Assembly: GCA_017427465.1 (NCBI GenBank)
Contig: JAFRST010000059.1
Span: 1-64,000 of the forward strand
Length of the DNA: 64,000 bases
From: Clostridiales bacterium
Lineage (GTDB): Bacteria; Bacillota; Clostridia; Saccharofermentanales; Saccharofermentanaceae
Direction of reading: 5' to 3'
Shown here: piece by piece, positions 16,578 to 24,608 of the stretch
Layout of the letters: each line of letters opens with the position of its first letter
Position numbering within the stretch: position 1 is the stretch's first letter
Translations under genes and position numbers: made by a program
Notes under the pieces: generated by a model
Told to the model about the DNA's origin: nothing
Database searches by the model: none
The model's input: the letters and a program-made list of their open reading frames with translations, nothing else

Positions 16578-17411
16578 TCAAAGCTTCTCTATATATGAAA
16601 AGAACTTATCAAGACACATGTTTTCCGCCCTCGTCTCAAAGAAGCATCCGGCCGTATACCACGAATGAGTGTTCTTCTCATCTTCTACCCTGTATAACTC
16701 GCACTTATTGCCGATCTCAATGGCTTTCTTCGCGAAAACCTCGGCATTGCCGAAATCAAGCAGTCCGTCATGCTCGCTCTGGATGAGCAGCATCGGAATG
16801 TTGTTTCTTGTCATCAGGTTCAAAGGCTCGGCCTGTTTTCTGTCATATCCTTTAGTAAACAGACAGTTCAGAAGTGTCCTGATTGCAAAGTCCTGACACT
16901 TTTCGAAGCTGTAAGGACCTCCGAAACCGATGAAGCCGATAACATTACTGATATCGACACCGTATCTGTCCTGATCGGCCTTCGAATAGCAAAGGATCGA
17001 CGTAAGGTGCGCGCCTGCTGAAGGCCCTGCGACGACTATCTTTGAAACATCGACACCCTTCTGCTTAAGAAATCCGATGACGCTGTTGTAGCCTGCGCAA
17101 ACATCCTCGATCTGGCAAGGATACTTGAACCTGGTAGACAGCCTGTACCCGAGCGAGAAACAGCGGTAACCTGCTTTTGCAATGGCCTGACCGACATAAT
17201 AGAAATCCTTCGGTGTGCCTGACTGCCAGCCTCCGCCGTGAACCCAGATGATCACCTTGTCACTCAATACCTTCTCCGGCTCAAAGTACAGATAGTACTG
17301 ATCTTTGTGGCTTCCGAATGAGACCTTTTGTGCAGGGATCTCCTTTTTGACGGTCAGGAGCCTTTTATACAGCCCGAAATAGCTTAAGTTCTCTCTTGTT
17401 GAATCTTTCAA
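16578..17411 (-). CDS. alpha/beta hydrolase (carboxylesterase-like)
   Basis: This serine esterase or lipase-like protein of about 277 residues has oxyanion motif WVHGGGWQSG and nucleophile elbow AGPSAGAHLTS (Ser in GPSAG), with acid and His near LLIQSEHDGLLDF and NTHSWY. This is the HGGG hormone-sensitive-lipase/BD-FAE-like group. I prefer the TTG start at 17411, preceded by AGAGGG at 7 bp spacing. An in-frame ATG at 17460-17462 lacks a spaced ribosome-binding site, and still earlier starts would overlap the divergent GNAT gene. No signal peptide is seen. Substrate unknown. Confidence 0.8.
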   Translation of the reverse strand: MKDSTRENLSYFGLYKRLLTVKKEIPAQKVSFGSHKDQYYLYFEPEKVLSDKVIIWVHGGGWQSGTPKDFYYVGQAIAKAGYRCFSLGYRLSTRFKYPCQIEDVCAGYNSVIGFLKQKGVDVSKIVVAGPSAGAHLTSILCYSKADQDRYGVDISNVIGFIGFGGPYSFEKCQDFAIRTLLNCLFTKGYDRKQAEPLNLMTRNNIPMLLIQSEHDGLLDFGNAEVFAKKAIEIGNKCELYRVEDEKNTHSWYTAGCFFETRAENMCLDKFFSYIEKL

Positions 17412-17568
17412 ATCTCTACCCTCTTTGCCAATTCCACTTGGCTTCCAAGATGATTTTATCATCCCTTTATTTACAAATATAGTTAAAAGCGTAAAGAAAA
17501 TATGACGTTCACCGGCGGATAATATTGGGAAATATGCGATATAATCACGCTTAAGAGTGGAGATAAAT

Positions 17569-18024
17569 ATGATCAAACAAGCTGAGACAAATGATTTTGA
17601 AGCGGTAAAGCACATTACGCAGACGACCATCAGAGCCGTCTATCCTAAGTACTATCCTGAAGGCGCGGTGGATTTTTTCTGCCGGCACCATTCAGACGAG
17701 CGTATTTTATCTGATATTGAGGCCGGCAAGGTATATATACTTGAGATCGACAACAGTTATGTCGGGACCGTAACGATCGATGAGATTCACATTAACAGGC
17801 TCTTTGTCCTGCCCGAATGCCAGCACAAAGGCTACGGCAGGATGCTTATGGATTTTGCCGAAGAGAAGATCTTCGCACAGTACGACCACGTAGAGCTTGA
17901 CGCATCGTTCCCTGCTAAAAAGATCTACATCAAGCGGGGGTACAGGGAAACAGAATATAACATCATAGAGACCGCTAGCGGCGATAAGCTCTGCTACGAT
18001 GTTATGGTCAAGGAGGCAACATGA
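17569..18024 (+). CDS. GNAT family N-acetyltransferase
   Basis: This 151-residue acetyltransferase starts at ATG 17569 behind GTGGAG; an upstream GTG in frame is less likely. The acetyl-CoA motif A is RLFVLPECQHKGYGRMLMDF (Q/R-x-x-G-x-G/A at HKGYG). It then has IYIKRGYRETEYN. The substrate is unknown. The stop overlaps the next GNAT gene by 4 bp (ATGA), and a TATAAT at 17540-17545 is a plausible -10 element. Confidence 0.85.
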   Translation: MIKQAETNDFEAVKHITQTTIRAVYPKYYPEGAVDFFCRHHSDERILSDIEAGKVYILEIDNSYVGTVTIDEIHINRLFVLPECQHKGYGRMLMDFAEEKIFAQYDHVELDASFPAKKIYIKRGYRETEYNIIETASGDKLCYDVMVKEAT

Positions 18025-18455
18025 TAAGAGAAGTCACATCAGAAGACTTAAATGAGCTTTTAGAGCTCTACCTGTTCCTTCACGAAGAAGGTCTTCCCGA
18101 AGATAATGAACACTTAAGAAACACATGGTCTCAGATCATAAACGATCCTAACCATCACATAATCGTTAATGTCATTGACAGCAAGATCGTCTCATCCTGC
18201 GTATGTGTCATCATCCCTAATCTTACAAGAGGTATCCGTCCTTATGCCTTCGTTGAGAATGTGGTCACGCATGCTGATTACCGCGGTAAGGGATATGCGA
18301 CTGAATGCCTTAACTACGCCAAGCAGATCGCAATCGATAACAACTGTTATAAGATGATGCTCCTTACAGGATCGAAAAGAGAATCAACGCTTAAGTTTTA
18401 CGAGAACGCCGGATACAACAAAAACGACAAAACCGCTTTTATACAGTGGCTGTAG
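18021..18455 (+). CDS. GNAT family N-acetyltransferase
   Basis: This 144-residue acetyltransferase has motif A NVVTHADYRGKGYATECLNY (acetyl-CoA pyrophosphate loop RGKGYA) and the typical C-terminal LKFYENAGYNKNDKTAF. It is coupled by a 4-bp overlap to the preceding, dissimilar GNAT, so the pair is an operon with the CAT-like acyltransferase 8 bp downstream. The substrate cannot be inferred. Confidence 0.88.
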   Translation: MIREVTSEDLNELLELYLFLHEEGLPEDNEHLRNTWSQIINDPNHHIIVNVIDSKIVSSCVCVIIPNLTRGIRPYAFVENVVTHADYRGKGYATECLNYAKQIAIDNNCYKMMLLTGSKRESTLKFYENAGYNKNDKTAFIQWL

Positions 18456-18463
18456 AGGTTTAT

Positions 18464-19114
18464 ATGGCAAACTACAAAATAATCGATAAAGAGACATATT
18501 ACCGCAAAGGCGTATACCGCCATTTCACCGAAGACTGCAAGTGTTCGGTCTCCATGACCGCGCGCATAGACGTAACCGACCTGGCAACTTACTCGAAGAA
18601 GACTGGGACCAAGTTTTACATCAACTTCCTGCACGTCTTATGTAAAGCACTCAATTCGCGTGACGACTATAAGATGCAATATTTCTGGAAGACAGACGAG
18701 CTCGTGTGCTTTGATAAGATTAATCCCACGCAGTATGTTTTCCATGAAGACACGGAGACATGCACGCCCGTTTACACAGAATATTTCGAAGACTACGAAA
18801 AGTTCTACAAGGGTGCCATAGAAGACGTAGAGAACGCTAAGAATACACGTGAGTATATGCTCGATTCCGAGAGCCACCCCAACTGGTTCGATGCTTCATA
18901 TGTCTCATGGCTGTCTTACGATTCGCTGAACGTGGAGCTTCCCGACGGATATCTGTATTTCCTTCCGATCGTTAACTGGGGTAAATACAGAGAAGAAAAC
19001 GGCCGTCTCATGATGCCTCTTACCGTCAGGCTCAATCATGCGATAGCCGACGGATATCTTGTAGCGAACGTATACAGACTGGTGGAAAAAGAGATAGCCG
19101 GACTGATCAGGTAA
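18464..19114 (+). CDS. CatA-like acyltransferase (chloramphenicol acetyltransferase fold)
   Basis: This 216-residue protein starts at ATG 18464 behind GTAGAGG. The match to type A CAT enzymes runs throughout: YYRKGVYRHFTEDCKCSVSM near the start, KFYINFLHVLCKALNS, YTEYFEDYEKFYKG, and the active-site region RLNHAIADGYLVANVY. The catalytic His and the DG of HxxxDG are kept. The usual HH pair is NH and the following H/F-H is YL, so resistance to chloramphenicol cannot be assumed. It may acetylate another substrate. It is the third gene of a plus-strand GNAT-GNAT-CAT operon. Confidence 0.8.
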   Translation: MANYKIIDKETYYRKGVYRHFTEDCKCSVSMTARIDVTDLATYSKKTGTKFYINFLHVLCKALNSRDDYKMQYFWKTDELVCFDKINPTQYVFHEDTETCTPVYTEYFEDYEKFYKGAIEDVENAKNTREYMLDSESHPNWFDASYVSWLSYDSLNVELPDGYLYFLPIVNWGKYREENGRLMMPLTVRLNHAIADGYLVANVYRLVEKEIAGLIR

Positions 19115-19118
19115 AGCC

Positions 19119-19598
19119 TTACAGTTTTATCTCCATATATCCGCACGTGAACGGGAAGAAATCGAACTTCTTCGTTCCGAGGTGGACTGCGCCGTTTTGT
19201 TCATACCACTTGCGAAGCACCTGATTCTCTTCGACAATGCTGAGATCGATCTTGCTGACGCCTTTTGAACGCGCAACTTCACAAGCGTGTTCCAAAAACT
19301 TTTTCCCTATTCCCTTGTGCCTGTATTCGGGCAAAACAGACAGGCTTCCGAGTTCACACGAATCGTCCTTAAAAAGCAGACAGTAAAATCCGCAGAGCAC
19401 GCCCTCTTCTTCCCAGACATAAAGCAGTCTGTGCTCAACATCCATCCAATGCTGAAGCCTCTCTTCATTTGTTGCAAAAGCGGTAAAATACGGAGCATTC
19501 TCTTTTGTAAATCCGAATTCATCTGCAACTGTCTGAAAACTCTTCCTGATTATATCCGCACAAACGGGGATCTCGTCACGGGTCATCTCGCGTATCAT
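19119..19598 (-). CDS. GNAT family N-acetyltransferase
   Basis: This 159-residue acetyltransferase has motif A SLSVLPEYRHKGIGKKFLEH (acetyl-CoA loop RHKGIG) and a C-terminal IVEENQVLRKWYEQNGAVHLGTK helix-strand pair. It converges on the CAT-like gene, 4 bp apart. The substrate is unknown. Confidence 0.88.
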   Translation of the reverse strand: MIREMTRDEIPVCADIIRKSFQTVADEFGFTKENAPYFTAFATNEERLQHWMDVEHRLLYVWEEEGVLCGFYCLLFKDDSCELGSLSVLPEYRHKGIGKKFLEHACEVARSKGVSKIDLSIVEENQVLRKWYEQNGAVHLGTKKFDFFPFTCGYMEIKL

Positions 19599-19777
19599 TA
19601 TGTTTCTCCCTTTCGGGCGCTCTTAGCGCTTGAAACATATTATACGCTCATTGCTCATATCATTGACGCGGCATCTTCATATGCAAAAGGCCTTAAGATA
19701 AGCCTTTCAGTCTCAATAACTTGTGTTCCTACAGCATTCATTGCCGTACCTCTTTAATGTTTTCAACGATTATAACA

Positions 19778-19806
19778 TTGAGTCAATCGTTCTTATCAAG
19801 TAAAAT
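19778..19806 (+). promoter_or_regulatory. sigma-A promoter abutting the acyltransferase start (leaderless transcript)
   Basis: TTGAGT (19778-19783), a 17-bp spacer and TAAAAT (19801-19806) match the housekeeping consensus with two mismatches at -35 and one at -10. The ATG at 19814 is only 7 bp after the -10 box, the usual distance to the transcription start. There is no ribosome-binding site between them. Confidence 0.5.
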
Positions 19807-19813
19807 ATCGTCT

Positions 19814-20896
19814 ATGCGCAAACACTATATTGACAATCTAAGGAGCCTTGTAATACTCCTGCTCATTCCTTACCATGCGGCCCAGGCCTGGAACACATGG
19901 GGTGAACCGCATTACCTGATGTTCGGCACGAGCAGGACCTTTAGCAGCATAATAGTTACATTCAGTCCGTTCATAATGCCCCTTTTATTCTTGCTCGCTG
20001 GCATGAGCACGAGATTCGCTTTAAACAAAAGATCCGCCGGTCAGTATATTCTCGAAAGGGTTAAAAGACTCATTGTCCCTCTCGTATTCGGAACACTTGT
20101 CTTCGTGCCGGTCATGACTTATCTGGCTGACAAGTATAACTATGGCTACGACGGATCTTTCTTCGCGCATTACAAAGTCTTCTTCACGAAGTTCACTGAT
20201 TTCACAGGTGCTGACGGCGGCTTCTCATTCGGTCAGTTCTGGTTCCTGCTCTATCTGTTCGTGATATCTGTTATCTGTTTGGGAATCATACTCCTGCAAA
20301 AGAAGTTCATCCCTAAGGCTAAAGGAAATGTTCCTTTGTGGCTCATAATTCTGCTCGGACTCCCGCTGCCTTTTATCGGCGGACTTCTTGAGGTAGGAGG
20401 AAAAAGCTTAGTTTTATTCGCCTATTTATTTCTCATCGGATACTATGTTTTTGCGAACGATGAAGTAGTAGAGAAGATTAAACGGGTCAAGTTCATCTTC
20501 CTTGCAATCGGTCTTATCTCCTGCATTGCAAACGTCTATATGTTCATCTGGTCAGGCAAGTCTTTCGGAGTATTCAACACGGCTGCAAATTATATAACCG
20601 GATGGTTCATGATCCTCGCACTTATCGGCATCGGTAAAGATCATATAGACGGCAACGGCAAAATATCCTCTTATCTGTCGCGCATATCATTTGCGTTCTT
20701 CGGCTTGCATTTCATTATCCTCGTAGTAATGCAATTTCTCATGGCAGGCATATTCGAAAACAACCGGTTCCTCTTATTTCTGATCCCGGTTATTGTTTCC
20801 TACGCATTAACTTTTGCATTCAGCGAGATCTTCGTGCGCATTCCGCCATTAAGCTTCCTGATAGGCGTAAAGCCCCGTTCAGGTAACCTCAATTAA
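19814..20896 (+). CDS. membrane acyltransferase family protein (acyltransferase 3)
   Basis: This protein of about 360 residues starts at ATG 19814 (MRKHYIDNLRSLVILLLI). It has the acyltransferase-3 hallmark: a DNLRSL start, conserved His in LLIPYHAAQAWNTW, an Arg in STRFALNK and FLLAGM, and about ten TM helices. Family members transfer acetyl or other acyl groups to sugars, lipids or cell-wall polymers across the membrane. The earlier in-frame ATG at 19721 lies in non-homologous sequence. The 3' end overlaps the convergent phosphatase gene by 18 bp. Confidence 0.85.
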   Translation: MRKHYIDNLRSLVILLLIPYHAAQAWNTWGEPHYLMFGTSRTFSSIIVTFSPFIMPLLFLLAGMSTRFALNKRSAGQYILERVKRLIVPLVFGTLVFVPVMTYLADKYNYGYDGSFFAHYKVFFTKFTDFTGADGGFSFGQFWFLLYLFVISVICLGIILLQKKFIPKAKGNVPLWLIILLGLPLPFIGGLLEVGGKSLVLFAYLFLIGYYVFANDEVVEKIKRVKFIFLAIGLISCIANVYMFIWSGKSFGVFNTAANYITGWFMILALIGIGKDHIDGNGKISSYLSRISFAFFGLHFIILVVMQFLMAGIFENNRFLLFLIPVIVSYALTFAFSEIFVRIPPLSFLIGVKPRSGNLN

Positions 20897-22003
20897 AGGG
20901 ATATCCATTTCTTCCTGTGTGAGACCCGCATGTCCGCCGGGCATCATCTTCATCTCTTCGTGCGTTAAGAAGACCGCGGCATCAGATATTGATACCGCCA
21001 GGTAATCACCCAGCATATCGCGGAACAATTCATGGTCTTTGCCTACACCAAAGAGTTTTAATCCGATCACTTCATCTTTTGTGAGGATCCAAAACTTATC
21101 ACCGAATACTTTTCTGAAAATAGCGGGAAAAGTCTCTTTATATTCATCCTTCACCCAAAAGCTCAGGGTGCGCGGCTCGATCGAGGGCATACGCACAAGA
21201 CATTTCAGGATCTCAGGATAGTCCATCAGGCAATAATTCGTGCAGGCGATCTGGCTGTGATCGGCAGTGACAAGCAGCAAAGTATCAGACAGGCCGGAAG
21301 CAAGTGCTTCGATCTTTTTCTCAAGAATGATCATCAGATCGTGAGTTTCCCGGCTGTCAGGTCCTGTCAGATGGATCGTGTTATCAGGCTCATTCCAGTA
21401 TGCATAGATAAACTTCTTGCCGGGCTTAGAGCAAAGATCATTAACGCGTGCAAAGATGCTGTCCAGATCTTTAGGGAAAGGAGGCAGGTAGGGCATTGAC
21501 GCATATGCCGTCCCTCCTGCCTCATTGATCTTACTGATGATATTCTTATATGGTGTGAACCTGAATCCGGCATTGTATTCTGCTGCCGGAACCGGCGGCC
21601 TGGTATTGCCGTCTCCGTCTTCTATCAGCTGTTCGTTATTCGTAAAGACAGTTACATTCTTATCGAGTTCAGGATAGTACATGTCCCATCCGAGCCAGCC
21701 GTGTTCATTGGGATAAAGGCCTGACAGTACCGAGGTAGTGGCGGCCACCGTCGTCGGCGGGAAAACAGAACTGTAAGATCCGGCCAGATGCGAACGCAAG
21801 AAGCCATCGGGATCAAGGTGCTTTTCGAGGATCGATATACCCATCGCATCCATAAGCAAAACGACAACATTTTTATAGCTGCCTTCAAGAAGCTTATCAG
21901 CCATCTTAAGAGTGGGCGCAGTAGTCTCAGCGCCAAACGCCTTAAGTATGGAGTTGCTTAAGTTAACAAGACAATTGTCATAATCAGGTTTGCAATAGTT
22001 CAT
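20879..22003 (-). CDS. alkaline phosphatase superfamily protein (nucleotide pyrophosphatase/phosphodiesterase-like)
   Basis: This 374-residue protein of the alkaline phosphatase superfamily has the first metal Asp in VVVLLMDAMGISILEK (about 51) and the nucleophile Thr/Ser region in FPPTTVAATTSVLSGLYPNEHGWLGWD, with TTVAATTS as the catalytic turn. Later metal ligands are LLLVTADHSQIACT and PGGHAGLT. This is the pattern of type I phosphodiesterase/nucleotide pyrophosphatase members. No signal peptide is seen. The gene is divergent from the BceR gene and overlaps the convergent acyltransferase gene by 18 bp. Confidence 0.82.
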   Translation of the reverse strand: MNYCKPDYDNCLVNLSNSILKAFGAETTAPTLKMADKLLEGSYKNVVVLLMDAMGISILEKHLDPDGFLRSHLAGSYSSVFPPTTVAATTSVLSGLYPNEHGWLGWDMYYPELDKNVTVFTNNEQLIEDGDGNTRPPVPAAEYNAGFRFTPYKNIISKINEAGGTAYASMPYLPPFPKDLDSIFARVNDLCSKPGKKFIYAYWNEPDNTIHLTGPDSRETHDLMIILEKKIEALASGLSDTLLLVTADHSQIACTNYCLMDYPEILKCLVRMPSIEPRTLSFWVKDEYKETFPAIFRKVFGDKFWILTKDEVIGLKLFGVGKDHELFRDMLGDYLAVSISDAAVFLTHEEMKMMPGGHAGLTQEEMDIPLIEVT

Positions 22004-22083
22004 ATCTCTTACCTATTACCCGTTTTCTTTAGTTTACCATTAACAAGCGGAGATTTGCCGGAACATAGTCATGATAGTGAGTG

Positions 22084-22089
22084 TATAAT
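22084..22089 (+). promoter_or_regulatory. -10 box TATAAT directly before the BceR start (leaderless candidate)
   Basis: A perfect TATAAT ends 6 bp before ATG 22096, and no ribosome-binding site lies in between. No good -35 is seen at 16-18 bp. If used, it would produce a transcript starting at or one base from the ATG. Confidence 0.4.
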
Positions 22090-22095
22090 GACAGC

Positions 22096-22776
22096 ATGTA
22101 TAAGATTTTTATTGTAGAAGATGATAAAGGTATAGCTGAAGGGATCTCCGGCTGTCTTTCAGCGTGGGAGATGGAAGTTAAGATCATCTCTGATTTCCGC
22201 AATGTGTTAGGCGAGATCGGAGAATATGAGCCTCACCTGATAATCATGGATATCACGCTGCCTTACATGGGCGGATATCACTGGTGCCAGGAGATCAGGA
22301 AGACCAGTAATGTGCCGATCATCTTCATATCATCTGCTACAGATAACATGAACATCGTCATGGCCATGAACATGGGAGCAGACGATTATATACCGAAGCC
22401 TTTTGACCAGAGCGTTCTTATCGCGAAGGTTCAGGCTCTTTTGCGCAGGACTTATGATTTCAGTCAGAGCACGTTCACGCTTCAGGCCAGGGGCGCCGTT
22501 CTTAATACGAATGATAATTCTTTATCTAATAACGGCAATAAGCTAGAGCTCGCGCGTAACGAGTATAAGATACTTCTGACTCTCATGCAGAATAAGAATA
22601 AAGTCGTAAGCCGCGAGAAGCTTATGGAGGCTCTCTGGGAGACCGACAGCTTCGTAGATGAGAATACTCTGACCGTCAATGTCGGAAGGCTCAGAAAGAC
22701 TCTTGAATCCGCTGGTCTGAAAGATCTTATCAAGACCAGGTTCGGCATCGGCTACATCCTGGAGGATGATGAATGA
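22096..22776 (+). CDS. bceR: BceR-type response regulator (OmpR/PhoB family)
   Basis: This 226-residue response regulator begins at ATG 22096 (MYKIFIVEDDKGI); an upstream in-frame GTG overlaps the TATAAT. The REC domain has VEDD, D in LIIMDITLPYMGGYHW, and K in YIPKPFD. The C-terminal winged-helix domain (about 130-226) reads LELARNEYKILLTLMQNKN, then VVSREKLMEALW, and NVGRLRKTLE. It overlaps the BceS-like kinase gene by 4 bp (ATGA). The BceAB-type transporter downstream and a consensus BceR operator in front of it identify it as the regulator of an antimicrobial-peptide resistance module. Confidence 0.92.
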   Translation: MYKIFIVEDDKGIAEGISGCLSAWEMEVKIISDFRNVLGEIGEYEPHLIIMDITLPYMGGYHWCQEIRKTSNVPIIFISSATDNMNIVMAMNMGADDYIPKPFDQSVLIAKVQALLRRTYDFSQSTFTLQARGAVLNTNDNSLSNNGNKLELARNEYKILLTLMQNKNKVVSREKLMEALWETDSFVDENTLTVNVGRLRKTLESAGLKDLIKTRFGIGYILEDDE

Positions 22777-23741
22777 AGCTCTTCGCAAGATATTTAAAGT
22801 ACCGCGCGAAGATAATCATTACGTGTATAGCCGTCGCGGGCATCTTCGCTTCGTCATATTTCCTGTTTGACATGCAGGCCATAGCCGTGCTATATCCCGT
22901 GCTGCTCACGCTATGCTTTGGACTTATCGCGGCAGGGTTTGATTTCGCAGCTTTTGCAAAGCGCCACAACAGACTTAAGGATAATCCGGAAGATCTTCCC
23001 ATACCCAAGAATCTTTTGGAAGAAGATTATCAGACGATAATTAATCTGTTGCGTGAAGAAGCTTCTATGGCTGAACAGAAGGCATCTGAAGATTATACAG
23101 GCATGATCGAATACTATACGGTCTGGGCACATCAGATAAAGACCCCCATAGCCGCTATGAGGCTTAACCTTCAGTCGGAAGATACCGAATCAGCCAGAAA
23201 ACTTATGGGAGACCTGAACCGTATCGAAGCATATGTCGAGATGGTCCTCACATTCTTAAGACTGGGCTCGGACAATACTGATTATCTCATCAAGGAATAC
23301 GATCTGGATGAGATCATCCGCCCTGCCATCCGCAAGTTCTCGAGAGAATTCATCTTAAAGAAACTTAAGCTCGAATACGAACCTACAGGCTTTAAAACGA
23401 TTACTGATTCGAAGTGGTTGTCCTTCATCATCGAACAGGTGATCTCGAATGCCGTTAAATACACATCCGAAGGATCGGTCATGATCTATATGAAAGAGCC
23501 CGGGATCCTCTGCATAGAAGACACGGGCATCGGCATCAGCGAAGAAGACCTTCCGAGGATCTTCGAGAACGGATACACGGGCTTTAACGGACGCGAAGAT
23601 AAGAGAGCGAGCGGCATTGGACTTTATCTTTGCAAGAGGATATCAGATAACTTGGGACACAAGATATACGCGGAATCTGTTCAGGGCAAAGGGACCAGGA
23701 TGTTCCTTGACTTAAGAGCAGATAAGATCGGCGTCGAATAA
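22773..23741 (+). CDS. bceS: BceS-type intramembrane-sensing histidine kinase
   Basis: This 322-residue kinase has two TM helices close together (about 11-30 and 34-54) with almost no extracytoplasmic loop, as in intramembrane-sensing kinases. The phospho-His is in VWAHQIKTPIAAMRL (about 117), and the HATPase contains the N-box VISNAVKYTSEG, DTGIGI, and GIGLYL. It couples with BceR by a 4-bp overlap. In this family the kinase does not sense the peptide alone but works with the BceAB transporter, which is encoded 102 bp downstream. Confidence 0.92.
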   Translation: MKLFARYLKYRAKIIITCIAVAGIFASSYFLFDMQAIAVLYPVLLTLCFGLIAAGFDFAAFAKRHNRLKDNPEDLPIPKNLLEEDYQTIINLLREEASMAEQKASEDYTGMIEYYTVWAHQIKTPIAAMRLNLQSEDTESARKLMGDLNRIEAYVEMVLTFLRLGSDNTDYLIKEYDLDEIIRPAIRKFSREFILKKLKLEYEPTGFKTITDSKWLSFIIEQVISNAVKYTSEGSVMIYMKEPGILCIEDTGIGISEEDLPRIFENGYTGFNGREDKRASGIGLYLCKRISDNLGHKIYAESVQGKGTRMFLDLRADKIGVE

Positions 23742-23744
23742 ATG

Positions 23745-23758
23745 TGACAAACGTGTAA
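23745..23758 (+). promoter_or_regulatory. BceR operator (TNACA-N4-TGTAA)
   Basis: TGACA-AACG-TGTAA fits the published BceR-type consensus TNACA-N4-TGTAA exactly. It lies between the kinase stop and the transporter genes, about 45-58 bp upstream of a -10-like TATACT at 23803-23808. The -35 region at 23780-23785 is poor, as expected for an activator-dependent promoter. Confidence 0.75.
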
Positions 23759-23802
23759 GGAATTGGTAAGCAGATTCAATGGAGCGGAAACTTCATGTTT
23801 TC

Positions 23803-23808
23803 TATACT
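23803..23808 (+). promoter_or_regulatory. -10 element of the bceAB promoter
   Basis: TATACT, with a weak -35 at about 23780 and a BceR operator upstream. The distance to the bceA ATG at 23844 leaves a leader of about 30 nt with GAAAGGAAG as the ribosome-binding site. Confidence 0.5.
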
Positions 23809-23843
23809 GTGGCTGACTTAAACAGAAAGGAAGTATGCAGTAA

Positions 23844-24608
23844 ATGAGTTTACTCGAAGTAACAGGATTAAAGAAAATATATAAGGGACGCCGCGGAGGC
23901 GCTTCGGTCGAAGCTCTTAAGAACGTTAATTTCACCGTCGAAAAGGGCGAGTACGTAGCCATCATGGGCGAGTCCGGAAGCGGCAAGACCACTCTGCTTA
24001 ACATCCTCGCAGCTCTTGATAAAGCAACTGCAGGAACAGTTATCCTCGATAATATGAACCTGTCTACGATCAAAGAATCCGCTATGGCCAGGTTCCGCCG
24101 CGATAACTTAGGATATGTCTTTCAGGAATTTAACCTTCTGGATACATTTACCCTCGAAGATAATATCTATCTTCCCCTGGTCCTTGCAGGCAGAAAGCAT
24201 AATGAGATGAAGGAGAGACTTGATAAGCTCGCACCCGTCCTCGGTATAAGCGATCTTCTTAAGAAATACCCTTATGAGGTCTCAGGCGGCCAGAAGCAGC
24301 GTGCGGCGATCGCAAGAGCTCTTATCACAGAGCCGAGGATAATCCTTGCTGATGAGCCCACCGGCGCTCTGGATTCCAAGTCATCTGATGAACTGCTCGA
24401 CCTTTTCACGAGAGTAAACCGGATGGGACAGACGATCCTCATGGTCACCCACTCTACCAAGGCAGCAAGCAAAGCTTCGCGCGTCATGTTCATCAAGGAC
24501 GGGATCATATTTCACCAGATCTACAAAGGCAGCTCCACTGATACACAGATGTACCAGAAGATCTCAGATACATTAAACCTCCTCGCCCAGGGAGGTGAAC
24601 TTAAATGA
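23844..24608 (+). CDS. bceA: BceA-type ABC transporter ATPase
   Basis: This 254-residue ATPase has Walker A GESGSGKTTLLN, a Q-loop in LGYVFQEFNLLD, signature VSGGQKQRAAIARAL, Walker B IILADEPTGALD and H-loop MVTHSTKAAS. It belongs to the MacB/BceA group that acts on antimicrobial peptides. It is followed by the permease gene with a 4-bp overlap. ATP binding powers BceB and provides flux information to BceS. Confidence 0.95.
   Translation: MSLLEVTGLKKIYKGRRGGASVEALKNVNFTVEKGEYVAIMGESGSGKTTLLNILAALDKATAGTVILDNMNLSTIKESAMARFRRDNLGYVFQEFNLLDTFTLEDNIYLPLVLAGRKHNEMKERLDKLAPVLGISDLLKKYPYEVSGGQKQRAAIARALITEPRIILADEPTGALDSKSSDELLDLFTRVNRMGQTILMVTHSTKAASKASRVMFIKDGIIFHQIYKGSSTDTQMYQKISDTLNLLAQGGELK

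Noticed and set aside
20879-20896. 18-bp overlap between the convergent acyltransferase and phosphatase genes as sign of a wrong stop
   Set aside because: Both frames keep family-like ends, and short convergent overlaps are common in compact genomes.
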